From the NCBI GenBank assembly GCA_965278985.1, contig OZ257131.1, positions 1,178,001 through 1,242,000 on the forward strand: a stretch of 64,000 nucleotides of DNA, in the 5' to 3' direction. Made by a program: the position numbers and the translations under genes. This DNA comes from CAISIP01 sp965278985. GTDB taxonomy: Bacteria; Pseudomonadota; Gammaproteobacteria; Burkholderiales; Burkholderiaceae_C. This document shows, in pieces, positions 8,416-16,838 of the stretch; within the stretch, counting starts at the first letter, position 1; each line of letters starts with the position of its first letter. The notes beneath the pieces are model-generated. The model saw nothing but the letters and a program-made list of their open reading frames with translations, ran no database searches and was not told the origin of the DNA.

Positions 8416-10551
8416 TCAGCCTATGCGCGCCCGCGCATCCACCGCCACGGCGCCCTGGCCCTGCAGGCGCAGCTTGAGTGGGTTCACCTCGATCTCCACC
8501 TCCCGCCCCGGCGCGGCCTGTGCCAGGTCGTGCACCAGCCAGCCCAGGCGCACGATGGCGTCCACGGCGGCATCCACGTCCAACGCGCCCCGGCCGCGGT
8601 AGGCCGCCAACAGCGGGGCGATCTTCAGGCCCAGCAGCGCACGCCGGGCACTGGACGCATCCACCGGCGCCGGCAGCAGCGCCACGTCGTGGAACAGTTC
8701 CACCAGCACGCCCCCGGCACCCATCAGCACCTGCGGGCCGAACTGCGCGTCGCAGCGCGCGCCGATGATCAGTTCCAGCTCACTGCTTTCCTGTGCCTGC
8801 AGCTGGTAGCCCTCGATGTGGGCACCGGGCACTGCCTCGACCAGTCGCGCCTGCATGCGCTGCAGGCGCTGCCGCAGGTCGTCGGCGTCCACGATGTTCA
8901 GCGCCACACCGCCCACGTCGGATTTGTGGACGATGCCGGGCGACTGCACCTTGAGCACGAGCGGGTACCCCACCTCGGAACCGCGCGCCACGGCCTCGTC
9001 CACGGTCTGCACCAGCAGGCTGCGGTTGACGGGTATGCCGGCCGCTGCCAAGAGGGCTTTGCTGGCGGATTCGCCCAGCGCGCCTGGGGCAGGGGGGGTG
9101 AAGTGGTAGCCACCGGCGGGCCGCTGCGCGGCATCTGGCGGCATGTACGCGGAGTGCTGCTGCCAGCCGCGCAGCACCGCCAGCGCCTCGTCCAGCGTGT
9201 CCACGTAAGGCAGGCCCTTTTCCACCAGGAAGCGCCGCGCCGGCTCGGCCACGCGGCCCGGCAGCATCACGTAGAGCGCGGGCTTGCCCTGCGAGGCCGG
9301 GCTCGCCACGCCCTCGACCAGTTGGCGGGTAAGGCCCGGCACGTCGGGCGCCGTGGTAATCACCATCAGCGCGAGGTCGGTGTCGGGATCGGCCAAGGTG
9401 GCCTCGGCCGTCACCACGCCCAGGTTCGGCGTGCCGTCGTGCTTGCGCCCGCCGATGTCGATGGGGTTGCCCGCTTGGCCTTCGGCATAGTGCTCGGCCA
9501 GGGCCTGGCGCGTGGCATCGCTGAAGGTGGCCAGCGGGATGTGGTGGTGCGACAGTCGGTCTGCCGTGATGGCGCCGCCACCGCCAGAGGTCGTGATGAC
9601 CGCCACCTTGCGCAGTGGGCGCCGCGGGTAGCGCACCAGGGCCTTGGCCAGCACCAGCATGTTCAGCGGGTCGTCCAGCAGCACCACGTTCTCGCGCGCA
9701 CAGACGGCCTGCAGCGCCGCGAAGTCGCCCGCCAGGCTGGCGGTGTGGGAGTAGGCGGCGCGGCTGCCGTCCGCGGTGGTGCCGGCCTTCACCATCAGCC
9801 AGGGCTTGCCGGCGGCGCGTGCGCGCCGGGCCAGCGCCACGAAGCGCTCGGGCGACTTGATGCCCTCGACATAGCTGCAGATCACCTCGGTCTGCGCGTC
9901 CTCGATCAGGAACTCCACGAAATCCGCCAGCTCCAGGTCGGCCTGGTTGCCCACCGACACACAGTGCGAGAAGCCGATGCCCATGCCGTGCGACCGGTCG
10001 AACAGCGTGCCCATCAGCGCACCGCTTTGGCTGATGAAGCCGATGGGCTCGCGGATCAGCTGTTCCACGTTGAGCGCAGGCGACGAGCACAGCACCAGCT
10101 GGTTCGCCGGGCTGATCAGGCCCAGGCAATTGGGGCCGATCAGGCGCATGCCGTGCTGCGCGGCGGCCGCCACCACCTGCTGCTCCAGCGCAAGGCCCTC
10201 GGGGCCCGCGTCCGAGAACTTGGAGGTAATGATGATCGCGGCGCGGGCGCCGCGCTCGGCGCAGGCGCGGATCTCCCCCAGCACCTTGTCGCGCGGCAGG
10301 GCCATCACCACCATGTCGGGTGCCTCGGGCGTGTCCTGGATGCTGGGGACGGTCTTGATGCCGAACAGCCTCTCGCGCGCCGGGTTGATGGGGTAGACCG
10401 TGCCCTCGAAGCGGTGCTGCAGCAGGGTCTTGTACAGGCGCCCGCCGAATTTCGTCTGGTCTTCCGAGGCGCCGATGACCGCGACGGAGCGCGGGCGCAG
10501 CAGGGTCTTGATGGAGTGGGTGGCCGGGGCCGGGGAGGGAGCGGTGGGCAT
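8416..10551 (-). CDS. Acetate--CoA ligase family protein (ADP-forming acyl-CoA synthetase)
   Basis: NDP-forming acyl-CoA synthetase joining CoA-binding, succinyl-CoA-ligase-like and ATP-grasp domains in one 711-residue chain. The CoA-binding Rossmann segment is at about residues 22-130 (IGASEDQTKFGG), the ligase domain contains FISQSGALMG and YSHTASLAG, and the ATP-grasp domain begins near 500 with VLKVQSPGIVHKSD. The ATG at 10551 is chosen over an upstream in-frame ATG because GGAGA lies 8 bases before it and homologues begin near IKTLLRPRSVAVIG. It is divergent from an AraC regulator. The acyl substrate cannot be read from sequence. Confidence 0.9.
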   Translation of the reverse strand: MPTAPSPAPATHSIKTLLRPRSVAVIGASEDQTKFGGRLYKTLLQHRFEGTVYPINPARERLFGIKTVPSIQDTPEAPDMVVMALPRDKVLGEIRACAERGARAAIIITSKFSDAGPEGLALEQQVVAAAAQHGMRLIGPNCLGLISPANQLVLCSSPALNVEQLIREPIGFISQSGALMGTLFDRSHGMGIGFSHCVSVGNQADLELADFVEFLIEDAQTEVICSYVEGIKSPERFVALARRARAAGKPWLMVKAGTTADGSRAAYSHTASLAGDFAALQAVCARENVVLLDDPLNMLVLAKALVRYPRRPLRKVAVITTSGGGGAITADRLSHHHIPLATFSDATRQALAEHYAEGQAGNPIDIGGRKHDGTPNLGVVTAEATLADPDTDLALMVITTAPDVPGLTRQLVEGVASPASQGKPALYVMLPGRVAEPARRFLVEKGLPYVDTLDEALAVLRGWQQHSAYMPPDAAQRPAGGYHFTPPAPGALGESASKALLAAAGIPVNRSLLVQTVDEAVARGSEVGYPLVLKVQSPGIVHKSDVGGVALNIVDADDLRQRLQRMQARLVEAVPGAHIEGYQLQAQESSELELIIGARCDAQFGPQVLMGAGGVLVELFHDVALLPAPVDASSARRALLGLKIAPLLAAYRGRGALDVDAAVDAIVRLGWLVHDLAQAAPGREVEIEVNPLKLRLQGQGAVAVDARARIG

Positions 10552-10735
10552 GCAGAAGGTCTCCGGGGCATGGGGGTCGCATGGCAGGGAACGGGATCGG
10601 CCGCGACCCCCTGTGGCCATGCATATGGATATGCGATTTTCATTTCATGATACAACCGTTCCAATAAATAGAATCATTGGCGATGCCCCCCGACATTCGG
10701 ATTCCCATGGAAATCGCCCACCGCAAGGAGACTGC
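10552..10735. promoter_or_regulatory. Divergent intergenic region, acyl-CoA synthetase / AraC regulator
   Basis: This 184-bp gap has an AT-rich core (about 10630-10680) unlike the surrounding sequence. A perfect 14-bp inverted repeat, GCATATGGATATGC, sits at 10621-10634. TAGAAT at 10669-10674 could be a -10 for the AraC gene, although no good -35 was found. AAGGAG at 10725-10730 is the AraC ribosome binding site. Shared regulation of both genes is an inference from layout. Confidence 0.5.
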
Positions 10736-11785
10736 ATGACCACCCTCATCACCGTAGGCGCGATCAGCACCGACGTGGTGGCGCAGGCCAGGAGCCGCCT
10801 GGGCACATTGCTGGAGCGCGACCGGCGCGGCAGCGGTGCGCAGCACCTCGCGGCCTGCCAGGCACCCGCACGCGCCTGCACGCAGGGCTCCGCGCGCGTG
10901 ACCGCGCTGCTGGCCTTCACGAACATGCTGGAGTCCGCCGCGCAGGCCACGGGCATGGAGCACCTGGGCCTGGCCATGGCGCAGGTGCAGCACACGCAGG
11001 ACACCGGCCTGCTCAAGCGCCTGTCGGCCCATGCCCCCACGGTGGGCAGGGCGCTGGAGGACATGATCCGCTTCTTCCCATCCGTGCAGACGGGCACCAC
11101 CGTGGCCCTGTCGGCCACCGGGGTCTCGGCCGAGCTGTCCTACCGCATCCTGGACCCGAGCATCGGCCACAGCCTGCAGGATTCCGCCTTCACCCTCGGC
11201 CGCATGTACCGCCACCTGAAAGAGATCGCGGGCACGGACTGGCGGCTGGACCATGTGGCCATGGTGGGCGCGGAGCCGCGCAGCGCCTACCTGTACCGCG
11301 ACTTCTTCCAGATGCCCGTGCGCTTCGACGCTGGTGTGACGGCGCTGCGTTTTCCCGCGGCGCTGCTGGCCAAGCCCATCGCGTCGGCCGACGCGGGGCG
11401 TTACGCTGCGCTGTGCGAGAGCCTGGTGCAGCGCCTGCACGCGCGTGACGAGGCCACGCTATTGGAAGACGCCCTGGGCGCCTGGATCCTGCATGCACCG
11501 CGCCGCTCCGGCACGGTCAGCCTGGAAGACGCGGCGGGGGATTTCGGCATCTCGGTGCGCACGCTGCAGCGGCGCCTGAACGACCAGGGCCTGAGCTTCA
11601 GCGATCTGCGCTCGCGCGTGCGCATGGAGGCGGCACGCCGCTGGCTGGCCGACAGTGCGCTGTCGGTGTCCCACATCGGCGAGGAGCTGGGGTTCAGCGA
11701 GACCAGCGCCTTCACCCGCGCCTTTCGCAGCTACACCCAGCAAAGCCCGCGCGCGTACCGTCGGACGGCAACCACTTCGGAGTGA
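10736..11785 (+). CDS. AraC-family transcriptional regulator (arabinose-binding-like N-terminal domain)
   Basis: DNA-binding regulator of 349 residues. The N-terminal 220 residues resemble the Arabinose_bd domain found in OruR/ArgR-like AraC proteins (with SYRILDPS and a core near residues 130-210). The C-terminal AraC double helix-turn-helix spans about 262-345: DFGISVRTLQRRL, then LGFSETSAFTRAF and SPRAYRR. The start at 10736 follows AAGGAG with 5-base spacing; a longer in-frame extension from 10400 overlaps the divergent gene and is rejected. It probably controls the adjacent acyl-CoA synthetase, itself, or both. Confidence 0.88.
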   Translation: MTTLITVGAISTDVVAQARSRLGTLLERDRRGSGAQHLAACQAPARACTQGSARVTALLAFTNMLESAAQATGMEHLGLAMAQVQHTQDTGLLKRLSAHAPTVGRALEDMIRFFPSVQTGTTVALSATGVSAELSYRILDPSIGHSLQDSAFTLGRMYRHLKEIAGTDWRLDHVAMVGAEPRSAYLYRDFFQMPVRFDAGVTALRFPAALLAKPIASADAGRYAALCESLVQRLHARDEATLLEDALGAWILHAPRRSGTVSLEDAAGDFGISVRTLQRRLNDQGLSFSDLRSRVRMEAARRWLADSALSVSHIGEELGFSETSAFTRAFRSYTQQSPRAYRRTATTSE

Positions 11786-11874
11786 ATGCGGGTCCGCCGG
11801 GGCCCATCCTGCGCTGCTGTCCAGCAAGCCCAGCCACTTGGGTATATTCCCGCTCAACAAGCAGGGAGTGAGGG

Positions 11875-12390
11875 ATGACGGAAAACAACGATACCGAGCA
11901 GCGTCGCCTGCAGGCCTTGGCCAGGTTGCAGGTCATGGACACGCTGGATGAGGTGGCGTACGACGACATCACGCGCATGGCGGCGAATGTCTGCGAAGCG
12001 CCGGTGGCCCTCATCTCTCTCGTCGACGGGCGGCGCCAGTGGTTCAAGTCGCGCGTGGGCCTGAAGGCCACCGAGACGCCGCGCGAACATGCCTTCTGCG
12101 CACACGCCATCCAGGCGGCCCATGAGGTGATGGTGGTGGAGGACGCCGCGGCCGACATCCGCTTCTCTTCGAACCCGCTGGTGACGGGGGACCCGAACAT
12201 CCGCTTCTATGCCGGTGCTCCCTTGGTCACCAGCGATGGGCATGCGCTGGGCACGGTGTGCGTGATCGACACCGTGCCGCGGGAACTCTCGCCGCATCAG
12301 CTGGAGACCCTGCAGTTCCTCGCCCAGCAGGTGGTCGTGATGATGGAGCAGCGCGCGGCGGGCGCCTCGCCCGCAGCTGGCGACGCGTAG
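11875..12390 (+). CDS. GAF-domain protein
   Basis: Stand-alone GAF sensory domain of 171 residues, covering about residues 25-160 with recognisable blocks VALISLVDGRRQWFKS, HAFCAHAI, DIRFSSNPLV and FYAGAPLVTSDGHALG. Such proteins often sit at the N-terminus of diguanylate cyclases or kinases, but here nothing follows the GAF domain. No membrane segment or signal peptide. The ATG follows a purine-rich AGGGAGTGAGGG stretch. The ligand and partner are unknown. Confidence 0.85.
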   Translation: MTENNDTEQRRLQALARLQVMDTLDEVAYDDITRMAANVCEAPVALISLVDGRRQWFKSRVGLKATETPREHAFCAHAIQAAHEVMVVEDAAADIRFSSNPLVTGDPNIRFYAGAPLVTSDGHALGTVCVIDTVPRELSPHQLETLQFLAQQVVVMMEQRAAGASPAAGDA

Positions 12391-12399
12391 CGCGGAGAT

Positions 12400-12414
12400 C
12401 CCGGGCGGCCCGGG
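12400..12414 (+). terminator. Possible hairpin after the GAF gene
   Basis: CCCGGG-CGG-CCCGGG can fold into a 6-bp GC hairpin 10 bases after the stop. It has no T-tract, so intrinsic termination is uncertain. Confidence 0.3.
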
Positions 12415-12545
12415 CGCCGCGGCGCATGCCGCGCCAGTCCGTACGGCGAAACAAGCGCGGCCATGCCTTCAGCGCCTCCGCCGCAGCCTGCTGATTAAGA
12501 TGCACCAGCCCCCTGCTGCATTTTTTTCTTTTCAGGAGCACTTCC

Positions 12546-13544
12546 ATGCGCCTTGCGATGGTTTCACGCCCACTGGCCGACACCGACCTGCGCCTCGCCC
12601 GCCAGATGGGCATGACCGACGTGGTCACGACGGTGGCCGGCATCTCCATGGAGCCGCAGCGCGAACAAGGGCCGCCGCTGCGTTACGAGGACCTGCTGGC
12701 GCTGCGCCAGCGCGTGGAGGCGGCCGGCCTGCGCCTGTCGGTGCTGGAGGGTTACCAGCTCTCCGACCGCATCACGCTGGGCATGCCAGGCCGCGACGAG
12801 GACCTGGACAGCGTCTGCGAGACCATCACCAACATGGGCCGCGCCGGGATCCCGGTCTACTGCTACAACTTCATGGCGGTGTTCAACTGGCTGCGCACTG
12901 ACACGGCCGTGGTGGGACGGGGCGGCGCGCTGGTGACGCAGTTCGACGCGCAGGCGTTGGCCGACGTGCCGCCCACCTATGCCGGCGAGACCACGGACGA
13001 CCAGATGTGGGCCAACTTCGACTATTTCCTGCGGCGCGTGATCCCGGTGGCCGAGGCCGCGGGCGTGAAGATGGCGCTGCACCCCGACGATCCGCCCATG
13101 TCGCCCGTGCGCGGCCTGGCGCGCATCTTCCGCGACATGGACGCTTTCCAGCGCGTGCTCGACATGGTCGACAGCCCATCGAATGGCATCACCTTCTGCC
13201 AGGGCAACTTCGCGGCGATGCCCGGCGTGGTGATCCCCGACGCGATCCGCCATTTCGGGCGGCAAAAGAAGATCTTCTTTGCGCATTTCCGCGACATCCA
13301 GGGCAGCGTGCCACGCTTCGAGGAAACCTTCCATGACGAAGGCAAGACCGACATGGCCGAGGCCATGCAGGCCTGGCACGACATCGGTTACGACGGCCCC
13401 ATCCGGCCCGACCATGCGCCCACGATGGAGGGCGAGGACAACAACAACCCGGGCTACATGGTGCGCGGGCAGATCTTCGCGGTGGGTTACATGCAGGGCC
13501 TGCTGGCCAGCGTGAAGGCCAAGGCGCAGGCCGCGGCGACATAG
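12546..13544 (+). CDS. uxuA: Mannonate dehydratase
   Basis: Dehydrates D-mannonate to 2-keto-3-deoxygluconate in hexuronate catabolism. The 332-residue protein has family blocks VYCYNFMAVFNWLRT (about 104-118), ALHPDDPP, CQGNF (218-222), FFAHFRDIQG (about 243-252) and PIRPDHAPTM (about 286-295), which supply the metal-binding Cys, His and Asp residues of the TIM barrel. It is shorter than enterobacterial UxuA (about 394 residues), as in many other bacteria. AGGAG at 12534-12538, 7 bases from the ATG, sets the start; a T-rich stretch precedes it. No uronate isomerase or fructuronate reductase is nearby, so the substrate could be a related sugar acid. Confidence 0.87.
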   Translation: MRLAMVSRPLADTDLRLARQMGMTDVVTTVAGISMEPQREQGPPLRYEDLLALRQRVEAAGLRLSVLEGYQLSDRITLGMPGRDEDLDSVCETITNMGRAGIPVYCYNFMAVFNWLRTDTAVVGRGGALVTQFDAQALADVPPTYAGETTDDQMWANFDYFLRRVIPVAEAAGVKMALHPDDPPMSPVRGLARIFRDMDAFQRVLDMVDSPSNGITFCQGNFAAMPGVVIPDAIRHFGRQKKIFFAHFRDIQGSVPRFEETFHDEGKTDMAEAMQAWHDIGYDGPIRPDHAPTMEGEDNNNPGYMVRGQIFAVGYMQGLLASVKAKAQAAAT

Positions 13545-13557
13545 CGACGCGGCCGGC

Positions 13558-13574
13558 GTTTCATCGCCTGAAAC
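13558..13574. promoter_or_regulatory. GTTTC-N7-GAAAC inverted repeat, site 1
   Basis: Perfect GTTTC-N7-GAAAC repeat (7-bp arms if the outer C/G and inner A/T pairs are counted) 14 bases after the uxuA stop. It overlaps a second possible hairpin, CCTGAA-ACGC-TTCAGG (13567-13582). The same architecture recurs at 15190-15206. It could be a terminator for uxuA and the convergent iclR-type gene or a regulator binding site; the sequence alone does not decide. Confidence 0.5.
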
Positions 13575-13586
13575 GCTTCAGGCCGT

Positions 13587-14360
13587 TCAGCCTGCCGCGC
13601 TGGCCGCCGCGATGCCGCTGGCACTGCGTGCCAGGGTGCGGCCCATGCGCTCCAAGGCCTCGGTGGACATCACGTCCTTCGGCCCCGAAATGCTGATCGC
13701 GGCGATCGCGTCGCCGCCGTCGGGCGCGCAGATGGCGGCCGCCACGCAGCGTGCACCCAGTTCGTTCTCTTCCATGTCCAGCGCATAACGGCGCTGCGCG
13801 CTGCGCGCGATCTCGTCCATGAAGTTGTCGCGGTTCGTGATGGTGTGCGGCGTGCGCGCCACCATGCGCCGCGGCACGCTGCGGTCCACCTCGCTGGTAC
13901 CCAGCGTGAGCAGGATCGCCTTGCCCAGTGCCGTGGAGTGCAGCGGGTCGCGCTTGCCGATCTTGGCTTCGGCATGGGGCAGGCGCGTGGAGCCCACCAT
14001 GTCGATGTAGACGATGTCGCCCCCGTCGCGGATGCCCAGGTTCACCGTCTCGTTGAACTGGCGCTGCAGCCGGTGCATGGTGGGTTGCGCCAGCGCCTTG
14101 ATGCGCTCGGCATGCTTGGGCAGCGGGGGCGGCGACACGGCCACGCGCGGGCCGATCACGTAGCGCTCGGTGCGCTCGTCGAAGCCGACGAAGCCCGAGG
14201 CACGCAGCGTGTAGAGGTAGCGGAATGCGGTGGTCTTGGGCAGCGCGGTACACGCGGCCAGATCCGACAGGGTCATCGGTCCGTTGCCCGCCACCAGCGC
14301 GTCGAGCAACTGCATGGACTTGTGGACCGGGGTCACGACATAGCGGCGATCGAGTGTCAT
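13587..14360 (-). CDS. IclR-family transcriptional regulator
   Basis: Regulator of 257 residues with an N-terminal winged helix-turn-helix (about residues 10-65: VHKSMQLLDALV, MTLSDLAACTALPKTTAFRYL) and an IclR effector-binding domain (about 75-250: NLGIRDGGDIVYIDMVGS, STALGKAILL, GARCVAAAI). Transcribed divergently from the rraA-like gene and flanked by uxuA, so it probably controls this catabolic cluster. No Shine-Dalgarno precedes the ATG, which lies in an AT-rich stretch; translation may start from a very short leader. The effector is unknown. Confidence 0.9.
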   Translation of the reverse strand: MTLDRRYVVTPVHKSMQLLDALVAGNGPMTLSDLAACTALPKTTAFRYLYTLRASGFVGFDERTERYVIGPRVAVSPPPLPKHAERIKALAQPTMHRLQRQFNETVNLGIRDGGDIVYIDMVGSTRLPHAEAKIGKRDPLHSTALGKAILLTLGTSEVDRSVPRRMVARTPHTITNRDNFMDEIARSAQRRYALDMEENELGARCVAAAICAPDGGDAIAAISISGPKDVMSTEALERMGRTLARSASGIAAASAAG

Positions 14361-14490
14361 GAAAAATCAATATACACAAACTGTGCCAACCCGACCAGAG
14401 GGTCTGCCCCGGTCGCGTTCGGCGCGGCTTGCTGCGGGTGTGGGCGCGGGGGTAGCATGAATCGCATCTGAACCGCAAAGGCCCCCACGC
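14361..14490. promoter_or_regulatory. Divergent intergenic region, iclR / rraA-like
   Basis: This 130-bp gap contains an AT-rich block at 14361-14382 beside the regulator start, likely holding its promoter. I found no convincing palindrome here and no complete -35/-10 pair. Confidence 0.35.
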
Positions 14491-15150
14491 ATGAAACCCA
14501 TCGACCTTGCCACGCTGCAGAACCTGAGTTCGGCCATCCTTTCCGACGTGATGGACAGCCTGGGCCTGAAGGACCGCGCGATGCGCTCCTTCGTGCGGCC
14601 GCTCGATGACAACCAGGTGCTGCTGGGCCGTGCGCGCACGGGCCTGTACATGCCGGTGTACTCGGTGGCCGAGGGCGAGAACCCCTACGCGGTGGAGATC
14701 GCGCTCGTCGACGACCTGCAGCCGCAGGAGGTGGTGGTGCTGGCCTGCGACGGTCCCACCGAGCGCATGGCGCCCTGGGGCGAACTGCTGAGCACGGCCG
14801 CAATGGCGCGCAAGGCGGCGGGCTGCGTGACGGACGGCATGGTGCGCGACGTGCGCCAGATCCGTGCAATGGGCTTCACCGTGTTCCACGGCGGCATGAG
14901 CCCGCTGGATACCAAGGGCCGGGGCCACATGATCCGGCGCGACGTGCGCGTGGAATGCGCGGGCGTGCAGATCGACAGCGGCGACATCGTCTTCGGCGAC
15001 GTGGACGGCGTGGTGGTGATTCCGCGTTCCCACGAACACGCGGTGGTGCCGGCGGCGCTGGAGAAGGTGCGCGGCGAGAACCACACGCGCGACGCGCTGC
15101 GGGGCGGGGAGCCGCTGGCCTCGGTGTTCAAGCGCTTCGGCATCCTGTAG
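14491..15150 (+). CDS. RraA-family protein (4-hydroxy-4-methyl-2-oxoglutarate aldolase-like)
   Basis: 219-residue RraA/HMG-aldolase-fold protein. Members act as divalent-metal aldolases or decarboxylases on 2-oxo acids; RraA itself is an RNase E inhibitor. The family signature appears as WGELLSTAAMARKAAGC and TDGMVRDVRQI (about residues 97-124), which holds the Arg and Asp of the metal/oxalate site, followed by DIVFGDVDGVVVIPR. Its place between a sugar-acid dehydratase and a transporter argues for a catabolic aldolase, not RNase E regulation. An AAAGG stretch lies shortly before the ATG. Confidence 0.83.
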   Translation: MKPIDLATLQNLSSAILSDVMDSLGLKDRAMRSFVRPLDDNQVLLGRARTGLYMPVYSVAEGENPYAVEIALVDDLQPQEVVVLACDGPTERMAPWGELLSTAAMARKAAGCVTDGMVRDVRQIRAMGFTVFHGGMSPLDTKGRGHMIRRDVRVECAGVQIDSGDIVFGDVDGVVVIPRSHEHAVVPAALEKVRGENHTRDALRGGEPLASVFKRFGIL

Positions 15151-15189
15151 CGGCTGTCTCGCCGCGGCCACAGGCCCGCGTGCGCCCCT

Positions 15190-15206
15190 GTTTCGTTCGG
15201 TGAAAC
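15190..15206. promoter_or_regulatory. GTTTC-N7-GAAAC inverted repeat, site 2
   Basis: Perfect repeat extended to 7-bp arms (CTGTTTC and GAAACAG, 15188-15208), 38 bases after the rraA-like stop and 100 bases before the M81 peptidase gene. It has the same arm sequence and spacing as site 1 at 13558. Candidate operator of the local IclR regulator or a terminator. Confidence 0.5.
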
Positions 15207-15307
15207 AGCGGAGCCAGGGTGTGGGGATATGCCGTGGCTATCATGAAAACGCCCTTCCGCCGAGGGGCTGTCCAGTCTTCGATGAACAGAATTGCGGGGT
15301 GTGTTGC

Positions 15308-16798
15308 ATGCGTATCGCGCTGGTCCATGTCGGTCAGGAAACCAATGACTTCAACCCGGTCCCGACGACCCTGCGCGACTACGCGTCCTTCGGCATCTTC
15401 GAGGGCCAGGACATCCTGACGCACCTGGACAGCACGGGCCAGATCGGCGGCCACATGGCGGCGGTGGCTGACTCGGGCCTGCAGGTGCAAACCTTGCCCG
15501 TGATTCGAGGCTGGTCCTCGGCCGGCGGCCGCATCACGCGCGAGGCCTACGACTTCTTCGACCGCAAGATCCGCGACGGGCTGAAAGCACTGGGCCCCAT
15601 CGACGGCCTGGCGCTGCAGCTGCACGGTGCCTGCTCGGCCGAGGGCATGGACGACGTGGAGGGCGCGCAACTGCAGGCCTGTCGCGATGTGCTGGGTCCG
15701 GACGTGCCCATCGTGCTGGGCCTCGACCACCACGCCAACATCACGCAGAAGATGGTGGACCTGTCCACCGCCATCGTGGGCCACCGCACGCAGCCGCACG
15801 ACCCCTTCGACACGGGCAGGATCGGCACGGAGCTCCTGTTGCGCATCGTGCGTGGCCAGGTCAGGCCGGTGATGTCCTGGCGCAAGATCCGACTGCTCTC
15901 CCACCAGGAGCAATTCCTGACCTCCAAGGGCCCGATGAAGCGCTGGTTCGACCGCGCGCGCGCCATGGAAGCGGCGGACCCGAAGGTGCTGCAAGCCTCC
16001 AACTACCCGATGCAGCCCTGGCTCGACGTGGCCGAAGCAGGCTGGGCCACCATCGTGGTCACCGACAACGACAAGGGCCTGGCCGACCGCTTGGCCGATG
16101 AACTCTCCGAGCTGGCTTGGTCGATGCGCGCCGAGTTCCAGGAGAAGGAGGCCGTGTCCATCGACGAGGCCGTACGCATGGCTGACCGTGCGGACAAGGG
16201 CATCGTGGTGCTCAGCGACACCGGCGACACCGTCTTCGGGGGAGCGGCCGGCGACAGCAACCTGATCCTCGAGTCCATCCTTCGCCAGCGCATCACGAGC
16301 CGCGCGATCATCCCGCTCATCGAGCCGCAGACCGTGGCGCGGCTGGTCGAGGCGGGGGAGGGCGCGACCGTCACGCTGCCGGTCGGCGGGCATGCGGAGA
16401 CCGGCTTCTTCCAGCCGCTGACCGTCACCGGCACCGTGCGCAGCATCGGTGGCGGCCTGGTGAAGCTGGAGAACCACTTCCAGGACGAGATCGACATGGG
16501 CCGCACGGTGGTCTTCGACGTGGGGCCGGTGACGCTGCTGGTGAGCGAGCTGCGCGGCGTGGCCGGCAACCTGCCCGAGGTCTACCGCGCCTTCGGCGTG
16601 GAGCCCACCGACTACAAGATGGCGGTGCTCAAGACCGCCTCCAACTTCCAGTATTTCGCACCGATCGCATCGCAGGTGATTCGCGCCGACACCACAGGCC
16701 CCGGCCAGTCCGATGTCTTCGGCCTGCCCTGGAAGCGCATCCCCCGACCGGTCTATCCGCTGGACGCGATCGACGACTGGCGCGGCGGCGGCTCCTGA
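15308..16798 (+). CDS. M81-family metallopeptidase (MlrC-like)
   Basis: Homologue of microcystinase C (MlrC), a metal-dependent peptidase. The protein is 496 residues, beginning MRIALVHVGQETNDFNP as typical members do; the longer in-frame extension from 15200 lacks conservation. The N-terminal M81 domain has LQLHGACSAEGMDDVEG, GLDHHANITQ and HRTQPHDPFDTGR (metal-binding His/Asp), and the C-terminal MlrC domain contains VVLSDTGDTVFGGAAGD and GHAETGFF. No signal peptide. The peptide ABC transporter immediately downstream suggests it processes an imported peptide or amide, but most MlrC homologues are not microcystin degraders. Confidence 0.86.
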   Translation: MRIALVHVGQETNDFNPVPTTLRDYASFGIFEGQDILTHLDSTGQIGGHMAAVADSGLQVQTLPVIRGWSSAGGRITREAYDFFDRKIRDGLKALGPIDGLALQLHGACSAEGMDDVEGAQLQACRDVLGPDVPIVLGLDHHANITQKMVDLSTAIVGHRTQPHDPFDTGRIGTELLLRIVRGQVRPVMSWRKIRLLSHQEQFLTSKGPMKRWFDRARAMEAADPKVLQASNYPMQPWLDVAEAGWATIVVTDNDKGLADRLADELSELAWSMRAEFQEKEAVSIDEAVRMADRADKGIVVLSDTGDTVFGGAAGDSNLILESILRQRITSRAIIPLIEPQTVARLVEAGEGATVTLPVGGHAETGFFQPLTVTGTVRSIGGGLVKLENHFQDEIDMGRTVVFDVGPVTLLVSELRGVAGNLPEVYRAFGVEPTDYKMAVLKTASNFQYFAPIASQVIRADTTGPGQSDVFGLPWKRIPRPVYPLDAIDDWRGGGS

Positions 16799-16838
16799 TT
16801 TCTCCCAGCAGACCTTCAACCCCGAGAGGATCCCCGCC

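Noticed and set aside
8530..10650. 706-codon plus-strand frame opposite the acyl-CoA synthetase
   Set aside because: Shadow of a conserved gene; composition is His/Gln/Arg-rich and no family is recognisable.
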